A stretch of DNA of 64,000 nt, taken from Haloprofundus marisrubri (lineage in GTDB: Archaea > Halobacteriota > Halobacteria > Halobacteriales > Haloferacaceae). The notes beneath the pieces are model-generated. The model was not told the origin of the DNA. It saw only the letters and a list, made by a program, of their open reading frames with translations, and searched no databases. Shown here piece after piece: positions 7,969-16,550 of the stretch. Within the stretch, counting starts at the first letter, position 1. Every line of letters begins with the position of its first letter. Position numbers and translations under genes: made by a program. Location of the stretch: positions 64,001-128,000 of the forward strand of contig NZ_LOPU01000018.1 in assembly GCF_001469955.1 (NCBI RefSeq), written 5' to 3'.

Positions 7969-9089
7969 TCGCCCGCCCCTCCGTCGTCCGCCTCGTCGGC
8001 CGTCGATTCCCGCAGGTCAGCTTCGGCGAGTTCGGCGACCGTCGCCGGTGAAATCGGCGAGTCGACCCACGCCGGGAGTCTGTCGTCATCGCTGGGCGCA
8101 GTGATAGCTTCGGTGTAGCGTTCGACCTGTTCGTACTCCTCGCTTCGGTCGTAGTCGAGGCCGTTGAACGCGGCGTCGACGCCGTACTGACGGACCAGTC
8201 GGCGGGCCGTCTCTCGATATCGTCTCGGCAGCGTCTCGTACGCCGGGTCGACGCCGTGGTCTTCGACGACCTGCAGGAGTGCGGCGCCGACCGACCGACT
8301 CATCTCCGAGAGGCCGGTCGGCCCACCGACCGCCCGGTGGTCGTGTTCGTACGCGCCCAAATCGACCTGTGCACTGCCGTCCAATCCGGCGAGCGTGAAC
8401 GCATCGCCGAGCGTTCCGACCTCCAACCCCCACGTTCGCTGGACGCGGAGGCGACGAGCCACGTCCGTCGTCGCCGCGAACTCCCCGGCGAGTGCGTAAC
8501 GAAACGCAGAGAGGTAGTCGAGAATCGGCGCGTCCGTCTCCTCGGCCAACGCGGCGACCAGCGGCGCGTAGAACAGTCGAAACAGTCGTCCGTAGAGCCG
8601 GTCGTTCTCGACGCGGGCGTAGTACCCCTTCGAGAACTCGTAGCCCTGCGAGAGCGGAAACAGCAGTCGGGAGACGTACGAGCGCGAGTACGTCTTCGTG
8701 TCGGCGTCGTGGACGACGACGAACTCCGAATCGAGCGCCTGTCCCAGCGCCAACCACACGTCTCGTCCTTTGCCGCGTCGGCCGTTCAGTCCTTCCTCCG
8801 CCAAACGCGAAGTCAGTCGCGGTCCGTCGCACCACAGCACCGACAGCGGCAGGTCGTACTCCGAGAGCCAGTCGGTGAAGGGGCCGACGCGCTCCGCCGA
8901 CGCCCGGAGCGGAACGACGACCCGTTCGGGGTCGACGTGTTCGAGTTCCGAGAGCACCCGTTCGGCGGCCAGACCGGCGTACTCGCGTTCGGTCATCGGC
9001 AACACCACTGCAGCGCGGTCCGTCGGCGCGTCTGGGGCGGGGTCGGCCAGGTCGTGGAGCGTCGCGATTCGCTCCTGGACGTACTCCAT
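7965..9089 (-). CDS. GT81-like glycosyltransferase (glucosyl/mannosyl-3-phosphoglycerate synthase type)
   Basis: A 374-residue soluble GT-A glycosyltransferase. VVVHDADTKTYSRSYVSRLL near residues 124-143 provides the Asp-x-Asp metal motif, and YEFSKGYYARVENDRLYGR follows; this arrangement is typical of glucosyl-3-phosphoglycerate synthase and relatives (GT81). WGLEVGTLGDAF near residue 220 matches the conserved acceptor-side region. These enzymes make precursors of the compatible solutes glucosylglycerate or mannosylglycerate. The usual phosphatase partner is not next to it. Sugar donor and product are therefore undecided. It is translationally coupled to the downstream hypothetical gene. Confidence 0.7.
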   Translation of the reverse strand: MEYVQERIATLHDLADPAPDAPTDRAAVVLPMTEREYAGLAAERVLSELEHVDPERVVVPLRASAERVGPFTDWLSEYDLPLSVLWCDGPRLTSRLAEEGLNGRRGKGRDVWLALGQALDSEFVVVHDADTKTYSRSYVSRLLFPLSQGYEFSKGYYARVENDRLYGRLFRLFYAPLVAALAEETDAPILDYLSAFRYALAGEFAATTDVARRLRVQRTWGLEVGTLGDAFTLAGLDGSAQVDLGAYEHDHRAVGGPTGLSEMSRSVGAALLQVVEDHGVDPAYETLPRRYRETARRLVRQYGVDAAFNGLDYDRSEEYEQVERYTEAITAPSDDDRLPAWVDSPISPATVAELAEADLRESTADEADDGGAGE

Positions 9090-9276
9090 CGACTGTCTCT
9101 GAGGAGCGCCGGATGAAAAGCAAGCCGGTTACGTGGATACGGTGTCGTCTCCGCGGCTTTCACAACTCGGGAGTCGGACGCTCGTCTCGGCGTGCGAGCG
9201 ACGAACGTGAGAACAGGTGCTATTTGCAACTAGTTTCGCCGGGGTATTTTTGTGGTGTGAGCGAGAAGGGCGGGCC

Positions 9277-9444
9277 ATGGATTCTACCCGGAAGGGTCTG
9301 CGCGCGGGAGAACTCGGGAAAGACACGTACGGGCGACTCGCTTGCGAGGAGTGCGGAGAGACGCTCAAAAAGCGCAACGACCCCGACGAGGTGTTCGCCG
9401 TTCGCAGTTGTCCGGACTGCGGCCGCGAGTGGAAAGAGCTGTAA
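9277..9444 (+). CDS. HVO_0758-type zinc finger microprotein
   Basis: A 55-residue protein beginning MDSTRKGLRAGELGKD with two zinc-binding pairs, CEEC near residue 25 and CPDC near residue 46, followed by the terminal GREWKEL. This matches what I remember of the HVO_0758 family of haloarchaeal two-CxxC zinc finger proteins, and its position relative to cetZ and ftsZ1 fits that locus number. The start at 9277 is used because the reading frame upstream (from 9217) has no resemblance to the family. It is convergent with the aldo/keto reductase, 6 bases apart. Its molecular function is unknown. Confidence 0.8.
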   Translation: MDSTRKGLRAGELGKDTYGRLACEECGETLKKRNDPDEVFAVRSCPDCGREWKEL

Positions 9445-9450
9445 CGGCCG

Positions 9451-10605
9451 TCACTCGAAGACGCCGTCGAACGCCTTCGCGCCCAGCGGGTCGAACGTCC
9501 CCGCAGCGACGTTCTCGGCAACGTGTTCTCGGCTCTTCGTTCCGACGAGCGCTGCCGTTACTGCGGGTGCGCTCCGGGCGAAGTTGAGCGCCTGCTGACT
9601 CGGCGAGTCACCCTCTAGCTCTGCTGCGACAGCCTCGGGGAGTCCGGCGACGAGGTCTCCCTGTTTGAGACTCGCGCTCGCAAAGACGGAGAGTCCCGAC
9701 TCGTGGGCGAACTCCAGTGCGCTCACTCGCTCGCTGTCGTCTTCGTCATCTTCGTCGCGTTCGTCGCTCCTGTGTTCGTCGTTCTCGCTTCCGTGGTTCA
9801 CGGGGCGTTCGTGGACTTTCGCGGTGAACGCATCGGCCATCTCGACGTTGAACGGCAGTTGAAGGGCAATCAGCCCCGATGCCTCGTTGCCGACGGTCTC
9901 GGCGGCGCGGTCGGCCCGCGAGACGACTTCGGCCAGCGAGAGATAGCTGGGATGCTCCGGCGGCACGCGGAACGCCTCCCACGTGGCGATGCCGTAGCCG
10001 CCGATATCTCCCGCGTTTCGACGCTTTTCGAGTCGCTCGAACGCCGCTTCGAGTTGGTCGTACACGCTCTCCGCGTCGCGTTTCGCCAACTGCGTCTCCG
10101 GGTTGTGGACGTAGTAACAGTCGATAGTGTCCATTCGGAGATTGTCGAGCGACCGGTCGAGCATCGCGTCGAGGAAGTCGGGTGTCATACAGTGGCTACC
10201 GCGTGCGAGGTCGTCGGCGTCGACGAGGCCGGTGTCGACGAACTGCTCGCGGACGTACGCGCTCGGGTCGCTCGGACGCTCGCCGTCGAACGGCAGAAAT
10301 CCGCCTTTCGTGGCGACGACGAGTTCTTCTCTGTCGATGTCGGCGTCGCCGAAGGCGCGACCAACCACGCGCTCACTGCGCTGGCAGCGGTAGTTTATCG
10401 CTGTGTCGACGAGGTTGACGCCGCTCTCGAACGCCTCTACGAGCGAGTCGTGGTACGCGTCGTCGACGGCGTCGGTCGGCGCACCGAGATACGTCCCGAT
10501 ACCGATGCTCGACACGACGCCGGGACCGAACCGGCGGAAGTACGTCCGGCCGAAACTGTCGCCGAAGCGGTCCCGATACCCCCACGTGCCGTTCGCGGTA
10601 GCCAT
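9451..10605 (-). CDS. Aldo/keto reductase
   Basis: A 384-residue (beta/alpha)8 NAD(P)H-dependent oxidoreductase. The catalytic residues are recognisable: Asp and Tyr in VDTAINYRCQRSERVVG, Lys in VVATKGGFLPF, and His in DCYYVHNPE. The C-terminal TAALVGTKSREHVAENV matches the cofactor-phosphate-binding strand. It is longer than usual because of an acidic insertion near residues 280-298 (RSDERDEDDEDDSERV), a typical haloarchaeal surface insertion. Substrate cannot be predicted. There is no obvious operon partner; the DHH phosphoesterase gene on the same strand ends 69 bases upstream. Confidence 0.9.
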   Translation of the reverse strand: MATANGTWGYRDRFGDSFGRTYFRRFGPGVVSSIGIGTYLGAPTDAVDDAYHDSLVEAFESGVNLVDTAINYRCQRSERVVGRAFGDADIDREELVVATKGGFLPFDGERPSDPSAYVREQFVDTGLVDADDLARGSHCMTPDFLDAMLDRSLDNLRMDTIDCYYVHNPETQLAKRDAESVYDQLEAAFERLEKRRNAGDIGGYGIATWEAFRVPPEHPSYLSLAEVVSRADRAAETVGNEASGLIALQLPFNVEMADAFTAKVHERPVNHGSENDEHRSDERDEDDEDDSERVSALEFAHESGLSVFASASLKQGDLVAGLPEAVAAELEGDSPSQQALNFARSAPAVTAALVGTKSREHVAENVAAGTFDPLGAKAFDGVFE

Positions 10606-10674
10606 GGCCGATGTACGAGTAGCCGGTGAAAAAGCGTTACAGGTCTGTGGTTGGCTGCCGTCAAATCGGCTCGG

Positions 10675-11847
10675 TTACACGTCGCCGGTGAGCGTCTGGA
10701 ACAACCGGTCGACGAGGCCGTTTCGGGGCACCGGACTCGGCACGTCGCTGCCCGTCGGGTCGACCTGTGGAATCTGGCCGCCGCCCATGCGGGCGTGGCC
10801 GCCCGCCGAGGCGCTCGGGATGTCGGAGACGGCCGCTTCGAGCGCCCGGCCCATGTGGACTCGGTCGTCACGCGAGCGACCCGACAGATACACCGTGCCG
10901 TCGCGTTCGCCGCAGACGACGACGGCCGTCACGCCTTCGAGATGCATCAACTCGTCGGCCGCCTGCGGGATGGCGTCGACGTTCGAGACGGGGCCGACGT
11001 CGCTGACGGCGAACGAACCCTTCACTTTCCGCCCGGCGATGGCGCGGGCTTTCACTTCCAGCACTTCCGCGCCAACTTGTGGGTTAGCGATTCGGTCGAG
11101 GAGGTCCTCGTCGACGCCGGGGTACAGATAGCCGCTGGCGGTGAAGTCGGCGGCGACACACCCCGAGGTGAGCCGTTTGGTGTCCGAGAGGATACCGTAC
11201 AAGAGGCCGGTCGAAACCGTCGACGGCATCGTGTAACGGGCGTTGATTTCGCTCGCGTGCTGGTCTGGCGGGACGGGTTTCGCGCCGATGTCGCGGAAGT
11301 ACTCGGCGATGATACTGGCGCTCGCGCCGTAGTTCGTCCGAACGTCGGTGAACTCCTCGCCCGCGCCGTCGCCGGGGTGGTGGTCGACGACGGCGAACGG
11401 AAGCACACTCTCTGCGCCGGCGAAGCCGCGAGGGGTGTTGTGGTCGACGAGGACGACGTTTTCGGCGGCGATTTCGGAGACGTGGTCTATCTGTTCGAGG
11501 TCCAAATCGAGCACCGTACGAAACGCGCGGTTCTCTTGGTGGCGTATCTGTCCGGTGAACTGGATGCGCGCCTGCGTGTCGACTTGGTCGGCGAGGCAGG
11601 CGACGCCGATAGCCGCCGCCATGGCGTCGGGGTCCGGGTTCGGATGCATCAACACCGCGATTTCGTCCAAATCCGCGAGCGCTCGCTTGAACTGCACGCC
11701 CATCGGGCGGCGAAACCAGCGAAGCGCGTAGCTGACGCCGAACAGCGCGACGAGACCGACGGCCAACACCGTCGCAATCTCGGGGTTCTGACGGACGAAC
11801 GACTCCGCTTCCGTGAGCGCGTCCGTCGCGGCGACCCTACTCGGCAT
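10675..11847 (-). CDS. DHH family phosphoesterase with N-terminal membrane anchor
   Basis: A 390-residue protein. One hydrophobic segment lies at residues 25-44 (TVLAVGLVALFGVSYALRW), then the DHH domain: HPNPDPDA (68-75), VDHN (134-137) and VDHHPGD (154-160), which supply Mn ligands. The C terminus has the DHHA1 substrate motif GGHARMGGGQ. The family includes NrnA-type oligoribonucleases/pAp phosphatases and GdpP-type cyclic-dinucleotide phosphodiesterases. The membrane anchor without a PAS or GGDEF domain, together with DHHA1, makes a nanoRNase or cyclic-dinucleotide-degrading role possible, but the substrate is not determined. Confidence 0.82.
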   Translation of the reverse strand: MPSRVAATDALTEAESFVRQNPEIATVLAVGLVALFGVSYALRWFRRPMGVQFKRALADLDEIAVLMHPNPDPDAMAAAIGVACLADQVDTQARIQFTGQIRHQENRAFRTVLDLDLEQIDHVSEIAAENVVLVDHNTPRGFAGAESVLPFAVVDHHPGDGAGEEFTDVRTNYGASASIIAEYFRDIGAKPVPPDQHASEINARYTMPSTVSTGLLYGILSDTKRLTSGCVAADFTASGYLYPGVDEDLLDRIANPQVGAEVLEVKARAIAGRKVKGSFAVSDVGPVSNVDAIPQAADELMHLEGVTAVVVCGERDGTVYLSGRSRDDRVHMGRALEAAVSDIPSASAGGHARMGGGQIPQVDPTGSDVPSPVPRNGLVDRLFQTLTGDV

Positions 11848-11934
11848 ACTCCGTCTGTCAAAGTGAACCAGTAAGAAGGTTCCCCAAATATATTCGTGTA
11901 GATTTCGATAGACAGGAAGGAGATTTTCGGAGTC

Positions 11935-12867
11935 TTACGGTTCGTCGGTACGGAATCGTTCGATTGCGTCGGCGTATCCCGCACGGTAGTCGGGGTAGCG
12001 AAACTCGTAGCCGAGTCCGCGCAGTCTGGCGTTCGAGCAGCGCTTGCTCGTCAGTATCCGTCGACGGGCCGCCTCCGAGAGGTTACCCGCGTCGAGACGC
12101 TCCTGTTTCGTCCGTTTTGCCGGTCTGTCGACGCCGCACTCGTCGGCGAGCCAATCGGCGAACGTCCACTTCTCGACGGGGTCGTCGTCGACGACCAACA
12201 CAACCTCGTCGCGTCCGCGGTCGGTCTCCAGAAGATGTCGAATCGAACCGGCGGCGTCGTCGCGGTGGACCATGTTGAGATAGCCTTCAGTCACCGGACC
12301 CTCTAGATAGCGCTCCAGCCGATATCTGTCCGGGCCGTACAGTCCCGCAAAGCGTGCCACCGTGCCCTCGAAGCCGTACTCGCGCGGCGTCTCGCGGGCG
12401 ACGCGTTCGGCTTCCGCGAGAACGCGTGTCTTCTCGGTCGTCGGATTGAGTTCGGTCTCCTCGTCGACCCAGTCGCCGTCGTGGTCGCCGTAGACGCCGG
12501 TCGACGAGGTGTAAACGTACCGTTCGGGTGGGCGCTCGCGCTCGAAGAACGCCGAGAGCGCCGTCTTCTGCCCCTCGACGAACACGTCGCGGGCGGCGTC
12601 GGCACCGCGGCCACCGGAACTCGCGGCGAAGACCAGCCAGTCGGCGTCGGGAACGGCGGCCAGTGACTCCACATCCGTCACGTCCGCACGAACGGCGTCG
12701 AATCCGGCCGACTCGATAGCGTTCTGCCCTTCTTCGGAGCGTCGGACGCCGACCACATCGTGACCTGCCTCGGTCAACTGACGACCGAGTTCGAGACCGA
12801 CGTAGCCACAGCCGAGAACGACGACGCGTTTTTCGACATCACCCTCAGTCCCGCTGTCGTCGCTCAT
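11935..12867 (-). CDS. NAD(P)-dependent epimerase/dehydratase (YeeZ-like SDR)
   Basis: A 310-residue extended-SDR protein. VVVLGCGYVGLELGRQL near residue 15 is the Rossmann GxxGxxG motif, and YVYTSSTGVYGDHDGDW near residue 110 is the typical active-site strand of the YeeZ-type subgroup, although the classical YxxxK pair is degenerate (YGDHD). FAGLYGPDRY follows. It probably acts on a nucleotide-linked or small substrate that cannot be inferred. The start overlaps the DUF5791 stop in TGATG, so it is co-translated with that gene, which supports the start at 12867. Confidence 0.78.
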   Translation of the reverse strand: MSDDSGTEGDVEKRVVVLGCGYVGLELGRQLTEAGHDVVGVRRSEEGQNAIESAGFDAVRADVTDVESLAAVPDADWLVFAASSGGRGADAARDVFVEGQKTALSAFFERERPPERYVYTSSTGVYGDHDGDWVDEETELNPTTEKTRVLAEAERVARETPREYGFEGTVARFAGLYGPDRYRLERYLEGPVTEGYLNMVHRDDAAGSIRHLLETDRGRDEVVLVVDDDPVEKWTFADWLADECGVDRPAKRTKQERLDAGNLSEAARRRILTSKRCSNARLRGLGYEFRYPDYRAGYADAIERFRTDEP

Positions 12868-13298
12868 CAGCGGTCGTTCCGCTCGGCGATGAACTGGTGG
12901 ACCGCCGCGAGGTCGTCGAGCGAGAACGCGGTTCGTCCCTCCAGCGCCTGCTGAACCTCTTGGCCGGTGAGGTCGGCGTCGACGTTCGAGGCGATGGTGT
13001 CCACGTCGAGGACGCCCGTCGTCATCCCCATGAGCAGGTGGTCGCGCAGTTCGAGAACGATGGCCTCTTGGTCGGGGTAGTCGTCGCTCGCGGCGAGAAC
13101 GCCGGCGGCTTCTTCGAGGGTGAGGTCCGGCGACTCACCGTCCGAGAGCGCGGCGAGTCGGTCACGGTCGACACCCGACTCGGCGGCGACCGTCTCGACG
13201 CCGACGTCGTCGACGACGGCGGCCAACTGGTCGTCGTAGGCGGCGCGCAACTCGTCTGCAGTCAGCGACCCCGGATTCTCCGCAGCGTCGTAGAGCAT
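12867..13298 (-). CDS. DUF5791 family protein
   Basis: A 143-residue helical acidic protein beginning MLYDAAENPGSLTADELRAAYD. The line LTLEEAAGVLAASDDYPDQEAI, followed by LRDHLLMGMTTGVLDVDTIA, agrees with my memory of DUF5791, a haloarchaea-specific conserved protein. Part of it (residues 30-75) looks like a helix-turn-helix domain of the Xre type (VAAESGVDRDRLAALSDGE), so DNA binding is possible. It sits 91 bases downstream of the giant DUF7286-like protein on the same strand and is coupled to the epimerase gene by a one-base overlap. Confidence 0.7.
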   Translation of the reverse strand: MLYDAAENPGSLTADELRAAYDDQLAAVVDDVGVETVAAESGVDRDRLAALSDGESPDLTLEEAAGVLAASDDYPDQEAIVLELRDHLLMGMTTGVLDVDTIASNVDADLTGQEVQQALEGRTAFSLDDLAAVHQFIAERNDR

Positions 13299-13388
13299 AC
13301 AAGGAGTCGCTCCGCGCCGGCCAAAACGGTTGTCACTCCGGATAGCGCTCCCGCTGCTGTATCGGTCGACGCCGACGACTCTGCTCAG

Positions 13389-16300
13389 TCAGCACCGTCG
13401 TTTCGGCGTACACCCCGGAGTCGGCCAGCCACCCGAGCGTTCGTCCGCGTCGCCGTCCACGTCACCGACGCCCGGCGGCGTCGGCGGCACCGCGACGACG
13501 ACGGTGGTCTGTACCTCGAAGGAGATGCGTTCACTTCGACCCAGTCGCTCGGCTTCGCCGTCGCCGTCCACGTCGAGCGTCACCGTCGAGCCGTCGCGGA
13601 CGTATCTGAGGTCGCTCGTCCCCGCCGGCCCACGCCGCGCGGTGACGACGAACTGGGCGTACTCGCCGCGAGCCTCGACGGTCCAGACGTTGACCGTCGC
13701 GTACCAGTAGCCCGGCACTGGCGCGACCGGCAGGCCCGACGGAACGCCGACGAGCGCCTTGTCCGCCCACTTCGTGCCTTCGAGGCGTTTCTCGACGCGT
13801 TTTCCGAGGTGGTCTGCGGCCCGTTTCGTCCCGTTCTCCAGTTCGGCTTCGAGTCGCTTCTTGGCTCGCTGGGCGAGCCACTGCGTCGCCATCGAGGTTT
13901 TCTGCGTCGGCTGTCGGTCGACCCGTGCGGCGTCGCTGCGGGCCGCCGCGAGCATCGACGTTCGGAGTCGGAGTTCGAGGCGGTCGGTCCGCCGGTCGGA
14001 CCAGTCACGTCGGACACCCACGCGGTCGGCGATAGCCGTCGCTGCCGACCCGTTGACCGCCGCGAGCGCTCGGTGTCCGTGGCCGTCCCACTCGCCGAAC
14101 CCGTCGTCGACGGCGGCGCGACGTTCGGCCGGCGACAACTCCGTCTCCGATTCGAGCGTCGTTCTCGCCGCTCGTTCCGTTACGTCGACCCCGCCTGCGA
14201 CTTCGGTTCGGAGTCGCTTCCGTCGCTCGTCGAGCGTCCGGTTCTCGGTCGCGTCGGCGGTCAGGTTCGCCACGACGAGCACCTGTCCGCCGGTTCGGAG
14301 ACTCGTTTCTTTCGACCCTTTCAGCGCGCCGCCGACGATGGTGTCGGCCACGTCGCCGTACGGTGCGGTCACGAGGTTCGTGTTCCGCGCGGCCAGCGGT
14401 CGATAGCTCGCGTTCGCCGGAACCGTCGGCGCGTGCGTCCGGTCGACGCTCCCGAGCGTGAGGTAGGCGGGCGACCCGTCGGGGTAGAGCGCCACGTCGC
14501 GGCCGGGACGGCGCTCGCCGAACGTCCGTGGGTCGGGAACGACTGCCTCCTCGGCTGTTTCGACGAGTCGGCTGAGTTCTGCCGACGAGGTGGCCGACGC
14601 GCCGTGGTCGGCCAGCGTCTCGCTCAGACGCTCGTTTCGTCCGGCCGTCCGGTCCGCCCGGGCGTCGAGGTGGTCGAGCACCCGTTCGAGATACGCCGCG
14701 CGCGCCGCGACGCGTGCCCGGTCGGCCGCGCCGTCGTACGTCTCGGGAGCGTCGAGCAGCGTCGCCCGGCGTGACCGGAGTTCAGCAGCCAGTTCCGCAG
14801 GTGGGTTCGCCTCACCCGACGCCACGTCCGTCGCGTCGAGTTCGACGTGTATCGCGCGAACCTCCGTTCTGAACGCCGAGATGTCGTCGTACACCCACGA
14901 CCCGAGACGTTCGGGTCGGTCACCGACGACTCTCGTCGTTCTCGTTTCTCTCGCTGCGTTCCCCGCACTGCTCGGCCCGGCACGCTCGACGGCGTGTCGA
15001 GCAACGGCGTCGACACCACCGCGTCGGTCCACCAGCTTCGTCCACGCGCGCGTCGGAGTGTCCGCGAGGTTCGGCCCGGAGAGCGCGCCGCCTCGCTCGA
15101 ACGCCCGGTCGACCGGACGGCTCGGAACGCCGTCGAGCGCCCGCTGTTCGACGCCGAGTGCGATGCCGACGCGGTAGCGGTCGGTCCACACTGCTCGTGT
15201 GGTTCGCGTCTCGTCGCCGCGTTGCCACGTCACCGTCCGCACGTGTCGTTCGACGACTTGTCGAGTCGCCGTCTCGGTACGCGTGCCGGCCGGCGACGGG
15301 AGAGCGGCGTCACCCGCGACCACCGAGACATCTGTTCGGCTCTCGTCGCCGAGACGACTCCAGTTTCGGCCGGGCGACGAGGGTCGTCTCGGTGCTTCGT
15401 CGTGGGTCTGTTCGACTCGTGTCGAGAGTTGGGCGTCGACGCGATAAGCGGCCACGAGTGTCTCAGACAGCGAACGCTCGTCCGCTCCGTCGCCGCCGGC
15501 ATCCGTCGACTCTTCGTCGAGAAACGAGACGAACGCGGCGTCCGCGGTCCGGTTGACTCCGACGGTGAGCGAGCGTTCGTCCCGCGACACTGTCGGGATG
15601 GACGTACTCGGTTCGGAACTCGTGGGACCGTTCGGCGGCGCGAGAATCGCGTTTGCGGCATCCCCGGCTTCCGGTGGGGCCGGTGCCAACAGGTCCGACG
15701 CGCCGACGCGTATCGTGGCACGTTCGACGCCGCGGCGCGCCGCCGGGTCGCTCCGTCCGAACGCTGCCCGCTGGACGGCGACGACGCCCGTGTTCGTCGA
15801 CAGTCCGACGTGGCGGTTCGAGACGACGTTCTCGATGGGTGCGCCGCGGTTCTGCGCGTAGCCGCGGGCCCACGCAACGGCGTAGAGACGGGCCGTCAGC
15901 CGACGGTCCAACCCCGGTCCCGAGAGCGCTGACCGGCCGAGACGACTCTCGAACGACTCGGTTCTATCGTGCGCGAGAAGCACCGGATTCGCCACCGTCA
16001 CCGTCAGCGAGTCCGTGCGCGTTGCGACGACCCGTCCGTCGCGGGTCGCCGTTCGCGTCACGTTTTCCAGCGTGACGCGCATGGCCGTCCCCTCGTCGAC
16101 CCGTTCGACCGTGACCGAGCGTTTCGCCAGCCTGAGGTCGGAGACATTCCGAACTGCCGGTAGCGACACCGTCGCGGCAACGTCGTTTCGGTGGTACGTC
16201 GTCCGCTCGAACCGCTCGCGCGCCGCGAGGTAGAGTCGAATCCGAAGCGAGTCGACGAACGGGGACGACTCGTTGAGTACCGACCCCGCTGGCGTCTCCG

Positions 16301-16550
16301 CGCGGGCAGTCACAGGATTCGCGGCGGCATCGACAGCAGCGTCGTCGGCGGCCACGCGGAGCGCAGTGACTGACTCGGCGTCGACGCGCTCCATCGCCGT
16401 CTCTACGTCGTCGTTGCGGACCGGTGCGGGACCGTCGAGCGACGCGGCGAACGCCGAACTCGTCACGAGCAGCAGGACCCCGACGAGCGCGAACGGGACA
16501 CGTCCGCGTTCTCCGTCGAGAAACTCGGAGAGAGGCGCGCCGGCGCTCAC
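13389..16550 (-). CDS. Giant membrane-anchored surface protein of a Tad-like cluster (DUF7286-like)
   Basis: A 1053-residue protein starting at a GTG that overlaps the previous stop (GTGA). The N terminus MSAGAPLSEFLDGERGR is followed by one hydrophobic segment VPFALVGVLLLVTSSAFAAS (residues about 18-37), an arrangement like a pilin-type or TadE/TadG anchor. The remaining ~1000 residues are hydrophilic, rich in Thr/Arg/Ala/Val strands, with no other clear membrane span, and appear extracytoplasmic. Two later regions resemble each other in character (the Glu/Arg-rich segments near 600-760) and may be coiled. I recall the family only as a haloarchaeal conserved hypothetical. The gene is the last of the coupled ATPase/TadC cluster, so a tip, adhesin or pseudopilin role is plausible but not shown. 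Confidence 0.7.
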   Translation of the reverse strand: MSAGAPLSEFLDGERGRVPFALVGVLLLVTSSAFAASLDGPAPVRNDDVETAMERVDAESVTALRVAADDAAVDAAANPVTARAETPAGSVLNESSPFVDSLRIRLYLAARERFERTTYHRNDVAATVSLPAVRNVSDLRLAKRSVTVERVDEGTAMRVTLENVTRTATRDGRVVATRTDSLTVTVANPVLLAHDRTESFESRLGRSALSGPGLDRRLTARLYAVAWARGYAQNRGAPIENVVSNRHVGLSTNTGVVAVQRAAFGRSDPAARRGVERATIRVGASDLLAPAPPEAGDAANAILAPPNGPTSSEPSTSIPTVSRDERSLTVGVNRTADAAFVSFLDEESTDAGGDGADERSLSETLVAAYRVDAQLSTRVEQTHDEAPRRPSSPGRNWSRLGDESRTDVSVVAGDAALPSPAGTRTETATRQVVERHVRTVTWQRGDETRTTRAVWTDRYRVGIALGVEQRALDGVPSRPVDRAFERGGALSGPNLADTPTRAWTKLVDRRGGVDAVARHAVERAGPSSAGNAARETRTTRVVGDRPERLGSWVYDDISAFRTEVRAIHVELDATDVASGEANPPAELAAELRSRRATLLDAPETYDGAADRARVAARAAYLERVLDHLDARADRTAGRNERLSETLADHGASATSSAELSRLVETAEEAVVPDPRTFGERRPGRDVALYPDGSPAYLTLGSVDRTHAPTVPANASYRPLAARNTNLVTAPYGDVADTIVGGALKGSKETSLRTGGQVLVVANLTADATENRTLDERRKRLRTEVAGGVDVTERAARTTLESETELSPAERRAAVDDGFGEWDGHGHRALAAVNGSAATAIADRVGVRRDWSDRRTDRLELRLRTSMLAAARSDAARVDRQPTQKTSMATQWLAQRAKKRLEAELENGTKRAADHLGKRVEKRLEGTKWADKALVGVPSGLPVAPVPGYWYATVNVWTVEARGEYAQFVVTARRGPAGTSDLRYVRDGSTVTLDVDGDGEAERLGRSERISFEVQTTVVVAVPPTPPGVGDVDGDADERSGGWPTPGCTPKRRC

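Noticed and set aside
12897-14774. A 625-codon plus-strand frame antisense to the giant DUF7286-like gene
   Set aside because: It crosses DUF5791 and the giant gene, has antisense composition, and the minus-strand genes have correct coupling and anchors.
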